Shown here: positions 6,644-14,766 of the stretch, piece after piece
Position numbering within the stretch: the first letter of the stretch is position 1
Layout of the letters: each line of letters starts with the position of its first letter
NCBI GenBank assembly: GCA_964611195.1
Contig: CAZSXA010000011.1
Coordinates: forward strand, 1 to 25,609
Direction: 5' to 3'
Length of the DNA stretch: 25,609 bases
DNA from: JADLGL01 sp964611195
GTDB taxonomy: Bacteria > Pseudomonadota > Alphaproteobacteria > Rhizobiales > Kaistiaceae
Position numbers and translations under genes: made by a program
Notes under the pieces: generated by a model
Seen by the model: the letters and a program-made list of their open reading frames with translations, nothing else
What the model was told of the DNA's origin: nothing
The model's database searches: none

Positions 6644-7188
6644 CAATCCCCCTCGAACGAAACCAGCGTGTGAACCGCGATGCCGGCAGCCTCGAGCCGC
6701 TTCGAGCCGCCGAGATCCGGCAGGTCGATGACGAAACTCGCCGCCACGAGTTCGCCGCCCGACGCCGCGATCAGCTTCGACGCCGCCTCCGCCGTGCCGC
6801 CGGTCGCAATGAGATCGTCGATCAGCAGCACGCGATCGCCCTTGTTGATCGCGTCGGCATGAATCTCGATCGTGTCGACGCCGTATTCGAGCTCGTAGTC
6901 CTGGCCGATGGTCCGCCCCGGCAACTTGCCCTTCTTGCGGATCGGCACGAAGCCGCGGCCGAGCTCATGGGCGACGGCGCCACCGAGGATGAAGCCGCGC
7001 GCCTCGATGCCCGCGACGCAATCGATTGCGCTGTCGAGAAACGGCAGCAGCAGCCCGTCGACGGCGCTCCGGAGCCCGACCGGATCGGCGATCAGCGTGG
7101 TGATGTCACGGAACTGGATGCCCGGCTTCGGATAGTCCGGGATCGTCCGGATGAGCTCGCGAAGCGAGGCCGGCGGCGAGAACGGCAT
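6643..7188 (-). CDS. apt: Adenine phosphoribosyltransferase
   Basis: A 181-residue enzyme that converts adenine and PRPP to AMP and pyrophosphate (purine salvage, cytosol). The PRPP-binding motif VLLIDDLIATGGT is at residues 120-132. The N-terminal DYPKPGIQFRDIT block (18-30), the IEARGFILGG segment (61-70) and the flexible-loop region RKKGKLPG (84-91) are all present, and length is normal for Apt. ATG 7188 overlaps the upstream gene's TGA (TGATG) with little ribosome site of its own, so translation is probably coupled. From memory, apt commonly lies directly after petC in Rhizobiales; here two extra genes separate them. Confidence 0.95.
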   Translation of the reverse strand: MPFSPPASLRELIRTIPDYPKPGIQFRDITTLIADPVGLRSAVDGLLLPFLDSAIDCVAGIEARGFILGGAVAHELGRGFVPIRKKGKLPGRTIGQDYELEYGVDTIEIHADAINKGDRVLLIDDLIATGGTAEAASKLIAASGGELVAASFVIDLPDLGGSKRLEAAGIAVHTLVSFEGD

Positions 7189-8768
7189 CAGCCGGCGTCG
7201 GCCTCGAACCCGAGATAGCCGGCAAGATCGACGCCGGCCTCGACGAGCACCACGATCAGCAGCGCAACAACCGCTACGGTGACCACGCCGGCGACGACGG
7301 CAATTCCGAGCTGACGCCACCAATTGCCGGACCGTTCGACCTTTGTCGCCGCATCCTCGACCCGTCCGGCAATGGCGTCGCGGATGATGACCGGCTTCTC
7401 GACGTCGACAGCGACCGAGGCATAGGCATCCAGCACCTGGCGAGCGGCGTTGCGATAGCGCTCGCGCTGGGCGACCGTCATCTGCGCGTCGATGAACGCC
7501 TCGACCTGATCGGTGGTGGGGTCGGTGCCGTGCCGGGCGATCCAGTTGGACAGCCAGTCGCGCTTGTCCTGCTTGTAGAGCGAGTAGGTGATCAGCCCGA
7601 TCACGTCGTCCTCACCCTCGACCAGGTGTTCGTAGATCCGGTTCCTGACCTGAGTCATGGGCCTGTCCGCCTTGGTTGCCGGTTCGCCAGGTGCTCTCGG
7701 GCCGAAATGGCGGCCGAGCGGTGGTTCGTCGGGGTGATCATGCGTATCGGACCGGCCCGACCGCGCCCCGTCCCCGGAGAAGACCGTCTCGTCCGCCTTG
7801 GCGGCCTGCACCAGCGCGCGCGCGGCGACTGGTGCGACCACTGCTTCTTCGAAGCGCGTGACATTGCCGTCCGGGATCTCGCGGTGCTCCGTCTCGCCCG
7901 AAACTCCGGTGGCGATACTCTGATGTTGCGGCGGAGGCATGCTCGTATGCTCCGCTTCGTCTGCCGGGGCCGCCGTAACTTTTTCCTCCGCCTCAGCGGT
8001 ATCGGCTGCGACAGGCGCCGGAGCTTGATCAGCCTCCTCAGGATCGTTCGGAGCGTCGGCCGGTTGGTCCGCGGGCCTGTCGGCCTCCTTAGCCGCTAGC
8101 GGCCGCGGCTCATGGGCTTCCGGAGCATCCGCGACCAGTTCGGATCGTTGGGTCGATGCCGGTTCCGGCGTCACCCGTTCGGGCTCGGCCGCAGAGGCCC
8201 CAGACGGCGCCTCGGGCTCGGGCTCGTCGGACGTGGCCTCCGGCTCATCAGACGTCGCCGCGGTCGCGGCCACGGCGGCAGGCTCGGGTGGGCGTGGTTC
8301 CGTCGCAGTCTCCTCCGACCTCTTCTCGGCGAGCGCGGCGGCAACGGCTTCGGATCGGGATTGCGTATCCGGGCCAGTGTCAGGGGATTCCGGCTTGTCC
8401 GGCTCCGACTTGCCTCTAGGTCCGTCGTCTACACCGGCGCCAAGGTCGGCCGGCGGACCGGCGAGGATGATTGTCTCGCTCCCGCTCTTGTCGTCATCCG
8501 CCCCCGGCTCGACGGCCCCGTCACGGGCCGGACCGGGTTCTTCCTTCTTGTCGTTCGAGAATGTCGCCGTCTCCGCCGCTTCCGGGTTGGCGTTTCCGTC
8601 CCCGGCTTCGGCGTCGCGTTCAGCCTCGTCCCCGACGCCGACGGCCGAAGCTCGGGCGACAACGGGAGCCAGCGCCCGCGACATCGCCGCCTCGATATCG
8701 TGCGGGGCGGGATCCTCGCCGTCCGTCCCCGGCCTGGCGTTCTTCTCGCTCACCATCGTCTCGCTCAT
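7188..8768 (-). CDS. Acidic low-complexity protein with a conserved C-terminal domain and a C-terminal membrane anchor
   Basis: A 526-residue protein of unknown function. Residues about 1-365 are very rich in Ala, Glu, Asp and Pro with repeated SDEPE, EPA and AEA-type words, so probably disordered. Residues about 371-480 look folded: IYEHLVEGEDDVIGLITYSL, then YKQDKRDWLSNW, then a helical stretch with AQRERYRNAARQVLDAY. Residues about 485-510 are one strongly hydrophobic helix (QLGIAVVAGVVTVAVVALLI) followed by a short tail, so it is probably tail-anchored with the acidic arm in the cytosol. I cannot name the folded domain; a similar GLIxYxLYKQxKxxW pattern seems familiar from other bacterial membrane proteins. 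Met5 (8756) is an alternative start. The start overlaps the small upstream gene (ATGA) and the stop overlaps apt (TGATG). Confidence 0.8.
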   Translation of the reverse strand: MSETMVSEKNARPGTDGEDPAPHDIEAAMSRALAPVVARASAVGVGDEAERDAEAGDGNANPEAAETATFSNDKKEEPGPARDGAVEPGADDDKSGSETIILAGPPADLGAGVDDGPRGKSEPDKPESPDTGPDTQSRSEAVAAALAEKRSEETATEPRPPEPAAVAATAATSDEPEATSDEPEPEAPSGASAAEPERVTPEPASTQRSELVADAPEAHEPRPLAAKEADRPADQPADAPNDPEEADQAPAPVAADTAEAEEKVTAAPADEAEHTSMPPPQHQSIATGVSGETEHREIPDGNVTRFEEAVVAPVAARALVQAAKADETVFSGDGARSGRSDTHDHPDEPPLGRHFGPRAPGEPATKADRPMTQVRNRIYEHLVEGEDDVIGLITYSLYKQDKRDWLSNWIARHGTDPTTDQVEAFIDAQMTVAQRERYRNAARQVLDAYASVAVDVEKPVIIRDAIAGRVEDAATKVERSGNWWRQLGIAVVAGVVTVAVVALLIVVLVEAGVDLAGYLGFEADAG

Positions 8769-8980
8769 GACCGGCCCGTGGCCCGCGACTTGATATTGGT
8801 GCGCAAAGCCTTCCGCGCCGCCGTGAGTCCGCGCTGATGGACCTCCTCGCGCAGGACGACACGCGGGGTCATGGAGTGGACGGAACTCCGCGGCAGCACC
8901 AGGAAGACGCTGTCGCCTTCAGCTGCCCGCATGCGCTTCTCGCGCACGGCGCGTCGCCCGGCCGCATCATCAATCGCCAT
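8765..8980 (-). CDS. Small basic hypothetical protein (71 aa)
   Basis: Not recognised. The 71 residues are rich in Arg (basic overall), with a hydrophobic patch DSVFLVLPRSSVH near residues 23-35 and no signal peptide or full membrane segment. Support for a real gene: AAGGGTGAG is placed correctly before ATG 8980, its TGA overlaps the next gene's ATG as ATGA, and a plausible promoter (TTGACC-16-TATCAA) lies just upstream. It would be the first gene of the leftward chain ending with apt and GST. Confidence 0.55.
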   Translation of the reverse strand: MAIDDAAGRRAVREKRMRAAEGDSVFLVLPRSSVHSMTPRVVLREEVHQRGLTAARKALRTNIKSRATGRS

Positions 8981-9004
8981 GGCCTCACCCTTGTTCGGCC
9001 ACAG

Positions 9005-9032
9005 TTGATAGCCGGACGGGCGTTCGGGTCAA
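9005..9032 (-). promoter_or_regulatory. Putative sigma-70-type promoter for the 71-aa/526-aa/apt/GST chain
   Basis: On the minus strand, TTGACC (9032-9027, overlapping the petC stop codon) and TATCAA (9010-9005) are separated by 16 nt. Initiation would be near 8998, just ahead of the ribosome site of the 71-aa gene, so the chain could be transcribed apart from the bc1 operon. Confidence 0.45.
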
Positions 9033-9949
9033 TGCTCCTTTGACCAGACCCGTCGTTTGGCGAGATAGGCGAGCACCGCGAAGACCACCAGGAAGATCAT
9101 CACCTGGAAGCCGATCCGCTTGCGGTCGGTCAGCTTCGGCTCGGCCGTCCACATCAGGAACGCGCTGACATCCTCGGAATACTGCTCGACCGTCTCGGGC
9201 GACCCGTCGTCGTAGGAAACCCGGCCGTCGGACAGCGGAGGCGGCATCGAGAGCGCGATCCCGGAGACGAAATACGGGTTGTAGAAGAGGCCGGGCTGGA
9301 TCTCCTTGTCCTCCGGTGCCGGCTCATAGCCGACGAGCAAGGCGCGCATATAGTCGGCGCCGCCTGCCTGATACTGGATGAACGGATCGAGCAACCAGCG
9401 GAAGCCGTCGCCGACCGCGCGCGCCTTGGTCATCAGCGATAGGTCGGGTGCGGTCGGGATGTTGGACGCCGGGAAATAGTCGGCCGGACGCCCTTCTCGC
9501 ACGTCTCCTGTTTCCGCATCGACGATCCGGTACGACGCGGCGATCTCGCGCATTTCCTCCTCGGAGAGGTAGGGGCCGATCTCGGACGAAAGCGTCCGGA
9601 AGGCGACGCGCTCTAGCCCGTGGCAGGCGGCACACACTTCGCGATAGACCTGCAGGCCGCGTTGGAGCTGCTCCGGATCGTAGGTGCCGAAGGGGCCGTC
9701 GAAGGTCCAGTTGTGCCGCTCGGGCACCTTGAGCGGGTAGTGGTCCTCTTCGTGCTCCTCGTCGTCGGCATGCTCCTCGTCCTCGGCGATGGCCTCGTCG
9801 AGTTCCTCGATACCTTCCGCGCCGGCGTCCTCCTGCGCGGCGGCCGGAGCCACCAGCCACAACGCGATCGCCAACGCCAGGAACGCCCACCAGCCGGCAC
9901 AGAGCTGCTTCGACGTCACCGTCGCCGCACGGACAACGGCGCGCGTCAT
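9029..9949 (-). CDS. petC: Cytochrome c1 of the cytochrome bc1 complex
   Basis: A 306-residue subunit that carries electrons from the Rieske protein to soluble cytochrome c. A signal peptide ends near residue 39 (AAAQ), haem c is attached at CAACH (106-110), the axial Met is in ALSMPPPLSDG (Met235) and a C-terminal membrane anchor spans about 279-297, as the family requires. Unusually, residues 40-71 form an arm with 18 Asp/Glu out of 32 and several His, before the conserved HNWTFDGPFGTYD block. Its ATG overlaps the petB stop codon (ATGA), so petB and petC are translationally coupled. Cytochrome b and c1 are separate here, unlike the fused fbcH of Bradyrhizobium. Confidence 0.95.
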   Translation of the reverse strand: MTRAVVRAATVTSKQLCAGWWAFLALAIALWLVAPAAAQEDAGAEGIEELDEAIAEDEEHADDEEHEEDHYPLKVPERHNWTFDGPFGTYDPEQLQRGLQVYREVCAACHGLERVAFRTLSSEIGPYLSEEEMREIAASYRIVDAETGDVREGRPADYFPASNIPTAPDLSLMTKARAVGDGFRWLLDPFIQYQAGGADYMRALLVGYEPAPEDKEIQPGLFYNPYFVSGIALSMPPPLSDGRVSYDDGSPETVEQYSEDVSAFLMWTAEPKLTDRKRIGFQVMIFLVVFAVLAYLAKRRVWSKEH

Positions 9950-11196
9950 GGCGAGCCTCCCGATCCGGCTGGCTTCTCGTCCTTGAGGACCGGCTCCGAG
10001 ATGCTCTCCGGCAGCGGCTTGGGTTTCTCCACCCAGGAGAGCAGCGGCAGGATGATAAGGAAGTGCGCGAAGTAGTAGGCGGTCAGGATGCGCGAGGCGA
10101 TCAGATAGCCGCCCGTGGCCTCCTGCGAGCCGAGATAGCCAAGACCGATGCAGACCGCGACCAGGATCCAGAAGAACTGGCGGTAGAGCGGGCGGAAATT
10201 TGCCGAGCGCACCTTCGAGCGATCGAGCCAGGGCAGGAAGAACAGCACCACGATCGCGCCGCCGAACGCGATCACGCCGCCGAGCTTGTCCGGGATCGAG
10301 CGCAGGATCGCGTAGAACGGCAGGAAGTACCATTCCGGCACGATATGGGCGGGTGTCGAAAGCGGATCGGCCGGGATGTAGTTGTCGGGATGACCGAGGA
10401 AGTTCGGGGCGTAGAAGACAAACCAGGCCAGGATCACCACGAACACCGCAAGACCGAAAAGGTCTTTCGAGGTGTAGTAGGGGTGGAAGGGCAGCACGTC
10501 CTGTCTGGTCTTCGGCTTGATTCCGAGCGGATTGTTGTTGCCCGGCACATGCAGCGCCCAGATGTGCAGGATGACGACGCCGGCGATCATGAACGGCAGC
10601 AGATAGTGCAGCGAGAAGAAGCGGTTGAGCGTCGGGCTGTCGACCGAGAAGCCGCCCCAGAGCCAGGTCGTGATCGACTCGCCGATTACCGGGATTGCCG
10701 AGAACAGGTTGGTGATGACCGTGGCCGCCCAGAACGACATCTGGCCCCAAGGCAGCACGTAGCCGAGGAACGCGGTCGCCATCATCAGCAGGTAGAGGAT
10801 GACGCCGAGGATCCACAGTACCTCGCGCGGCGCCTTGTATGAGCCGTAATAGAGGCCGCGGAACATGTGGATGTAGACGGCGATGAAGAAGAACGACGCG
10901 CCGTTGGCGTGGATATAGCGCAGCAGCCAGCCATAATTGACGTCGCGCATGATCGACTCGACCGAATCGAAGGCGAGCGAGGCGTCCGGCACGTAGTGCA
11001 TCGCAAGGACGACGCCGGTAGCGATCTGCACCACCAGCATGAACGCCAGGATGCCGCCGAACGTCCACCAGTAGTTCAGGTTGCGCGGTGTCGGATAGGC
11101 GATGAAGGACGAGTGGACGAGACCGCCGATCGGCAGCCTGGATTCGAACCATTTGCCGACGCGTGATTTCGGCTCGTAGGGGCGCAGCGCTTCCAT
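9946..11196 (-). CDS. petB: Cytochrome b of the cytochrome bc1 complex
   Basis: A 416-residue integral membrane subunit binding haems bL and bH and forming the quinol-oxidation and quinone-reduction sites. Visible hallmarks are the first helix pair with HYVPDASLAFDSV and WLLRYIHANGASFFFIAVYIH (haem-ligand His residues), the second His pair in the region HYLLPFMIAGVVILHIWALH, the quinol-site PEWY motif (IVPEWYFLPFYAILRS), and C-terminal helices. Length is normal for a bacterial cytochrome b that is not fused to c1. ATG 11196 has AGGGGGAAACCG directly before it, 10 nt after the petA stop. It is the second gene of the petA-petB-petC operon. Confidence 0.97.
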   Translation of the reverse strand: MEALRPYEPKSRVGKWFESRLPIGGLVHSSFIAYPTPRNLNYWWTFGGILAFMLVVQIATGVVLAMHYVPDASLAFDSVESIMRDVNYGWLLRYIHANGASFFFIAVYIHMFRGLYYGSYKAPREVLWILGVILYLLMMATAFLGYVLPWGQMSFWAATVITNLFSAIPVIGESITTWLWGGFSVDSPTLNRFFSLHYLLPFMIAGVVILHIWALHVPGNNNPLGIKPKTRQDVLPFHPYYTSKDLFGLAVFVVILAWFVFYAPNFLGHPDNYIPADPLSTPAHIVPEWYFLPFYAILRSIPDKLGGVIAFGGAIVVLFFLPWLDRSKVRSANFRPLYRQFFWILVAVCIGLGYLGSQEATGGYLIASRILTAYYFAHFLIILPLLSWVEKPKPLPESISEPVLKDEKPAGSGGSP

Positions 11197-11206
11197 CGGT
11201 TTCCCC

Positions 11207-11767
11207 CTAGCCGATCTGGAGCATGGTCGGAGTCCGGAAGCTCATCTCCGGGATGGGCAGATTTGTCGGCGCCGGTCCGCTGCGGATGCGGCCGGCGGTG
11301 TCGTAGTGCGAGCCGTGGCACGGGCAGAACCAGCCACCGAAATCGCCGGCCTGGCCGAGCGGCACGCAGCCGAGATGTGTACACACGCCGATCATAACGA
11401 TCAGCCGTTCATTCCCCGGAACGGTCCGATTCTCGTCCGTTGCCGGTGCGCCGCCTTCGAGATTTTCGTTGCGGGCATCGCCGTCCTTCAACGCCGACAC
11501 AGGCGTCGCCCGCGCCGCCTCGATTTCAGCGTCGGTGCGGTTGCGGATGAACACCGGCTTGCCGCGCCAGTTCACGGTGACCGACATGCCCGGTTCGATG
11601 CCGGATATGTCGACCTCTGTGGTGGCGAGCGCGAGCGAGGCGGCGTCCGGATTCATCTGGTCGATGAACGGCCACGCGGCGAGGCCGGCGCCAATCACGC
11701 CGACTGAAATCGTCGCGATGTAGATGAAGTCCCGGCGATCCTCGTCAGGCGCGTCAGTATCGGTCAA
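11207..11767 (-). CDS. petA: Rieske iron-sulfur subunit of the cytochrome bc1 complex
   Basis: A 186-residue protein. RRDFIYIAT (11-19) followed by a membrane segment is the Tat-type uncleaved anchor typical of alphaproteobacterial Rieske proteins. The [2Fe-2S] ligands lie in CTHLGC (129-134) and CPCHGSHYD (148-156), and the conserved GPAPTNLPIP loop follows. It moves electrons from quinol at cytochrome b to cytochrome c1. The start is best placed at TTG 11767, with GGGGGAGGGG just upstream and the usual short polar N-terminus; the in-frame ATG at 11854 would add 29 odd residues. No strong promoter is visible between here and hemF. Confidence 0.93.
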   Translation of the reverse strand: MTDTDAPDEDRRDFIYIATISVGVIGAGLAAWPFIDQMNPDAASLALATTEVDISGIEPGMSVTVNWRGKPVFIRNRTDAEIEAARATPVSALKDGDARNENLEGGAPATDENRTVPGNERLIVMIGVCTHLGCVPLGQAGDFGGWFCPCHGSHYDTAGRIRSGPAPTNLPIPEMSFRTPTMLQIG

Positions 11768-11972
11768 GTCCCCTCCCCCATTTGGCGGGTTATTGTTTTT
11801 TCTTCCGCCGGCTATCGCCGGTCGCCGATGGCGTTTGTTACCCACCGGACGCATTTTTTAGACAGGGGTCTCGCCTCTTGTCCAGAATGCCGCAACGAAC
11901 GGACTGAATTCGTGAGCTATTGTGAAGGTGCACCCGGTCCGCCCCACAACCGAACCGACTGACGGAAAACCG

Positions 11973-12875
11973 ATGTCCGAAGCTGCCGGAACCATCTCCC
12001 TGCCACCCGATCTCGCTGAACTGAAGGAGCGCGCCACGGCCTGGTTCGCGGAGCTGCGCGATCGGATCGTCACGGAGATCGAAGAGATCGAGCGCGAATT
12101 GGCAGACAGCGACGCTGCGCCCGGGCGCTTCGACATTACGCCCTGGCAACGGACCGATCACACCGGCGCACCCGGAGGCGGCGGCGAGATGGCGATGATC
12201 CACGGCCGCGTCTTCGAGAAGATGGGCTGCCATGTGTCGCAGGTGTTCGGTGAGTTTTCGCCCGAGTTCCGCGGGCAGATCCCGGGCTCGGAGCAGGATC
12301 CGAGCTTCTGGGCCTCGGGTATCTCGCTGATCGCGCATCCGGTGAACCCGAACGTCCCCGCCGTCCACATGAACACCCGCATGGTGGTGACGACGAAACA
12401 ATGGTTCGGCGGCGGCGCCGACCTGACGCCCGTCCTCGACCTCCGCCGGGCGCAGGACGACCCCGATTCGGTGGCGTTCCACGACGCCATGCGCGCGGCC
12501 TGCGAAGCGCATCCGGTCGCCGACTACCCGCGCTACAAGAAGTGGTGCGACGATTACTTCTTCCTCAAGCACCGCAACGAGCCACGCGGCATTGGCGGCA
12601 TCTTCTACGACAACCACAACAGCGGCGATTGGGAAGCGGATTTCGCATTCACCAAGGCGGTGGGCGAGGCGTTTCTTGCCGTCTATCCGAAACTCGTCCG
12701 CAGGAACCTCGAAACGCCCTGGACCGACGCCGACCGCGAGGAGCAACTGGTCCGTCGCGGCCGCTATGTCGAGTTCAACCTGATCTACGACCGCGGCACG
12801 ATCTTCGGCCTGAAGACGGGCGGCAATGTCGATTCGATCCTGTCCTCGATGCCGCCGGTGGTGAAGTGGCCGTGA
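11973..12875 (+). CDS. hemF: Oxygen-dependent coproporphyrinogen III oxidase
   Basis: A 300-residue enzyme (usual family length) that oxidatively decarboxylates coproporphyrinogen III to protoporphyrinogen IX in haem biosynthesis, using O2. Conserved blocks visible are PGGGGEMAMIHGRVFEK, VHMNTRM, WFGGGADLTP, RGIGGIFYDN and, near the C-terminus, the substrate-binding EFNLIYDRGTIFGLKTGG with SILSSMPP. ATG 11973 is chosen (GGAAAACC upstream); an in-frame GTG at 11922 would add a 17-residue leader with no similarity. It is divergent from petA. I looked for an FNR/FixK-type TTGAT-N4-ATCAA box in the shared gap and found none. Confidence 0.95.
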   Translation: MSEAAGTISLPPDLAELKERATAWFAELRDRIVTEIEEIERELADSDAAPGRFDITPWQRTDHTGAPGGGGEMAMIHGRVFEKMGCHVSQVFGEFSPEFRGQIPGSEQDPSFWASGISLIAHPVNPNVPAVHMNTRMVVTTKQWFGGGADLTPVLDLRRAQDDPDSVAFHDAMRAACEAHPVADYPRYKKWCDDYFFLKHRNEPRGIGGIFYDNHNSGDWEADFAFTKAVGEAFLAVYPKLVRRNLETPWTDADREEQLVRRGRYVEFNLIYDRGTIFGLKTGGNVDSILSSMPPVVKWP

Positions 12876-12908
12876 AGCCTGCTGCCGTCGCCGAACAGCG
12901 ATTGGCGC

Positions 12909-13460
12909 CTAGCGACGCTCGCGGCCGACCTTGATGTCGGTTCCGAAGATCCGGTCCCAGAACCCTGTCGTGACTCCGAAATTACCCGCGTCGTCGAAAT
13001 GATGATGGAGCGCGTGGCGGTGCTTCAGCCGGTAGAGATAGCTTCCGGGCGAAAGCCGCCAATGGTGCACGCCGTGGTGGAAGATGATGTAGACCGTGTA
13101 GCCGAATGCAAGGCCGGCCGAGAACGCGGCGGCATCGGCAAAGCCGATCAGAAAGGTCAGCGGCAGCAGCACCAGGAACACCAGGATCGCCAACGGCACC
13201 CATGACGGGCTGCCGATCAGCGCCTGCTGGTCGTCATGATGCGCCTCGTGCATCTCGCGCACATACGGCACGTGGTGAAACACCCAGCGGTGGAGATTGT
13301 ATTCGGTGAAGGTCCAGGTCGCAGCGCCGGTGACAAGGGCAAGCGTCGTCATCGGCCATTCGCTGGCAGGCTCAGCGGCGAAAGCTGCCGTGGCCAACCC
13401 GGCGGCAACGGTCGGAAACAGAACATAATCGGCGTAGTAGCCCGCTGCAGTCAGTCGCAT
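12909..13460 (-). CDS. Fatty-acid hydroxylase/sterol desaturase superfamily membrane protein
   Basis: A 183-residue multi-pass membrane protein with the di-iron histidine clusters of the superfamily: HRWVFHH (57-63), HEAHH (71-75), HHGVHH (128-133) and HRHALHHH (147-154). Hydrophobic segments lie near residues 12-30, 38-52, 87-106 and 111-128. Such enzymes use O2 to hydroxylate or desaturate lipids at the membrane. At 183 residues it is short for the family but has all His clusters, so it may be a complete compact member; the substrate is unknown. ATG 13460 follows GGAGGATAGG. It lies 58 nt downstream of the CCA transferase gene on the same strand, converging on hemF. Confidence 0.87.
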   Translation of the reverse strand: MRLTAAGYYADYVLFPTVAAGLATAAFAAEPASEWPMTTLALVTGAATWTFTEYNLHRWVFHHVPYVREMHEAHHDDQQALIGSPSWVPLAILVFLVLLPLTFLIGFADAAAFSAGLAFGYTVYIIFHHGVHHWRLSPGSYLYRLKHRHALHHHFDDAGNFGVTTGFWDRIFGTDIKVGRERR

Positions 13461-13518
13461 CCTATCCTCCAGGACACCGATCCGAGACCGCCCCGCCCGA
13501 GGCGCGTCGCCCTCATGG

Positions 13519-14757
13519 CTATTGCTGGCTCGCCTGGACCTGCTGGAGCCGGGCCAGCAACGCCTCGCGATCGGGCGCGAAATCCTGATCGATCCACCAC
13601 GATTCGAGTTGCTTGAGGATGGCACCCAGCATGGGGCCACGCAAGACCCCGTTGGCCAGCAGGTCCTTGCCGGATATGGGAAATTTCGGCACCCGCCAGT
13701 CGCCGAGACGGCGCGCCGGCGCCGCCCACTCCTCGGCCGTGCCGGGTCGATTGGCTGCGGCTAGAGCGAGCGCGTCGTCGAAGGACGGCCGCCCCAGTTC
13801 GTAGATTGCAGCCTTTGCCGCCTTTTCCACTGGTGGCACGCGCCACCGCGCGCCGCTTTCGACAGCCGCCCTCATGCGATCGCTGTCGGCGTTGGACAAC
13901 CGAAGGCGGGCCGCAACCCGCTCTGCATCCTCCGAGATCGCCGCGGCAAGAGCGGCGAGACGGCGCGGGTAGGCACCCGCCAATCCGGCCGCTGACTCGA
14001 ATGCAGCGACCCGTTCGAGCCGCCTCGGATAACCGATACCGCCGAGGATGACGGAGAGGATGCCGGCATCCTGCACGATCCGGACTGTCTCCGCTGCCCG
14101 TCGCGCCAGCAGGAGCCGCCGGAACTCGGCGTTGATGCGCTCGGCGGCGAGGTCGCGGATACCATTCCGCGCCCGGACGGCGGCGGCGAAGCCGTCCCGA
14201 TCGATCTCGCCCCGCCCGCGCTCGGCGTGGAAGCGGAAGAAGCGAAGAAGCCGCAACCGGTCCTCGGCAATCCTCGTGTCGGCGTCGCCGATAAATCGGA
14301 CCCGCCCGGCCATGATGTCGGCATAGCCGCCGACGGGGTCGTGGACAGTGCCGTCCGCCTCGGCCGACAGCGCGTTGATGGTGAAATCGCGCCGCCTGGC
14401 ATCGGCTTCCCAGTCACGGCCGAACCGCACCACGGCGTGACGTCCGTCGGTTTCGACGTCCTCCCGCAGCGTTGTGACCTCGTAGCCGCGCCCCCCGAGC
14501 GCAAGCGTCACGGTGCCGTGCTCGATGCCGGTCGGAATCGCCTTGATGCCGGCCTCGGCAGCGCGCGCCATCACCTTGTCCGGCAGCGCGGTGGTGGCAA
14601 AATCGACGTCGGTGACGGCTTGGTCCATCAGGCCGTCGCGAACCGCGCCGCCGACAGCACGTCCTTCCTCGCCATCCTGATTGAGCACCGCGAAGACGCG
14701 GCGAACGCGTGAGTCGCTAAGCCAGCCGGCGCCGCTGAGCGATGGGGGTTCGCTCAT
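13519..14757 (-). CDS. CCA tRNA nucleotidyltransferase / poly(A) polymerase-type enzyme
   Basis: A 412-residue class II nucleotidyltransferase that completes tRNA 3' ends with CCA. The nucleotidyltransferase domain shows GGAVRD (36-41) and the metal-binding DVD (50-52). The RRRDFTINAL block (121-130) and AEDRLRLLRFFRF (164-176, nucleotide selection) follow, then a helical RNA-binding region. The alphaproteobacterial enzyme cannot be distinguished from a poly(A) polymerase by these motifs alone, but as the only candidate here CCA addition is likelier. ATG 14757 begins 9 nt after the DUF6111 stop, so the two are probably one operon. Confidence 0.92.
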   Translation of the reverse strand: MSEPPSLSGAGWLSDSRVRRVFAVLNQDGEEGRAVGGAVRDGLMDQAVTDVDFATTALPDKVMARAAEAGIKAIPTGIEHGTVTLALGGRGYEVTTLREDVETDGRHAVVRFGRDWEADARRRDFTINALSAEADGTVHDPVGGYADIMAGRVRFIGDADTRIAEDRLRLLRFFRFHAERGRGEIDRDGFAAAVRARNGIRDLAAERINAEFRRLLLARRAAETVRIVQDAGILSVILGGIGYPRRLERVAAFESAAGLAGAYPRRLAALAAAISEDAERVAARLRLSNADSDRMRAAVESGARWRVPPVEKAAKAAIYELGRPSFDDALALAAANRPGTAEEWAAPARRLGDWRVPKFPISGKDLLANGVLRGPMLGAILKQLESWWIDQDFAPDREALLARLQQVQASQQ

Positions 14758-14766
14758 CTCATGACG

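Noticed and set aside
7188..8768. Tandem-repeat or variable-number repeat array in the acidic gene
   Set aside because: Words such as SDEPE and EPA recur irregularly; there is no fixed-length repeat unit.
8112..8837. Rightward Arg/Gly-rich 241-codon frame opposite the acidic protein gene
   Set aside because: Low-complexity complement of Ala/Glu/Pro codons; no ribosome site, and the sense gene is better supported by overlapping junctions.
9029..11152. A 707-codon leftward open frame spanning petB and petC
   Set aside because: Only its last 306 codons are cytochrome c1; the earlier part is an Arg/His/Leu-rich shadow of cytochrome b in another frame.
11855..11972. FNR/FixK box or Irr/RirA-type iron box between petA and hemF
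   Set aside because: No TTGAT-N4-ATCAA or clear iron-box dyad; only a weak TAGAC/GTCT repeat is present.
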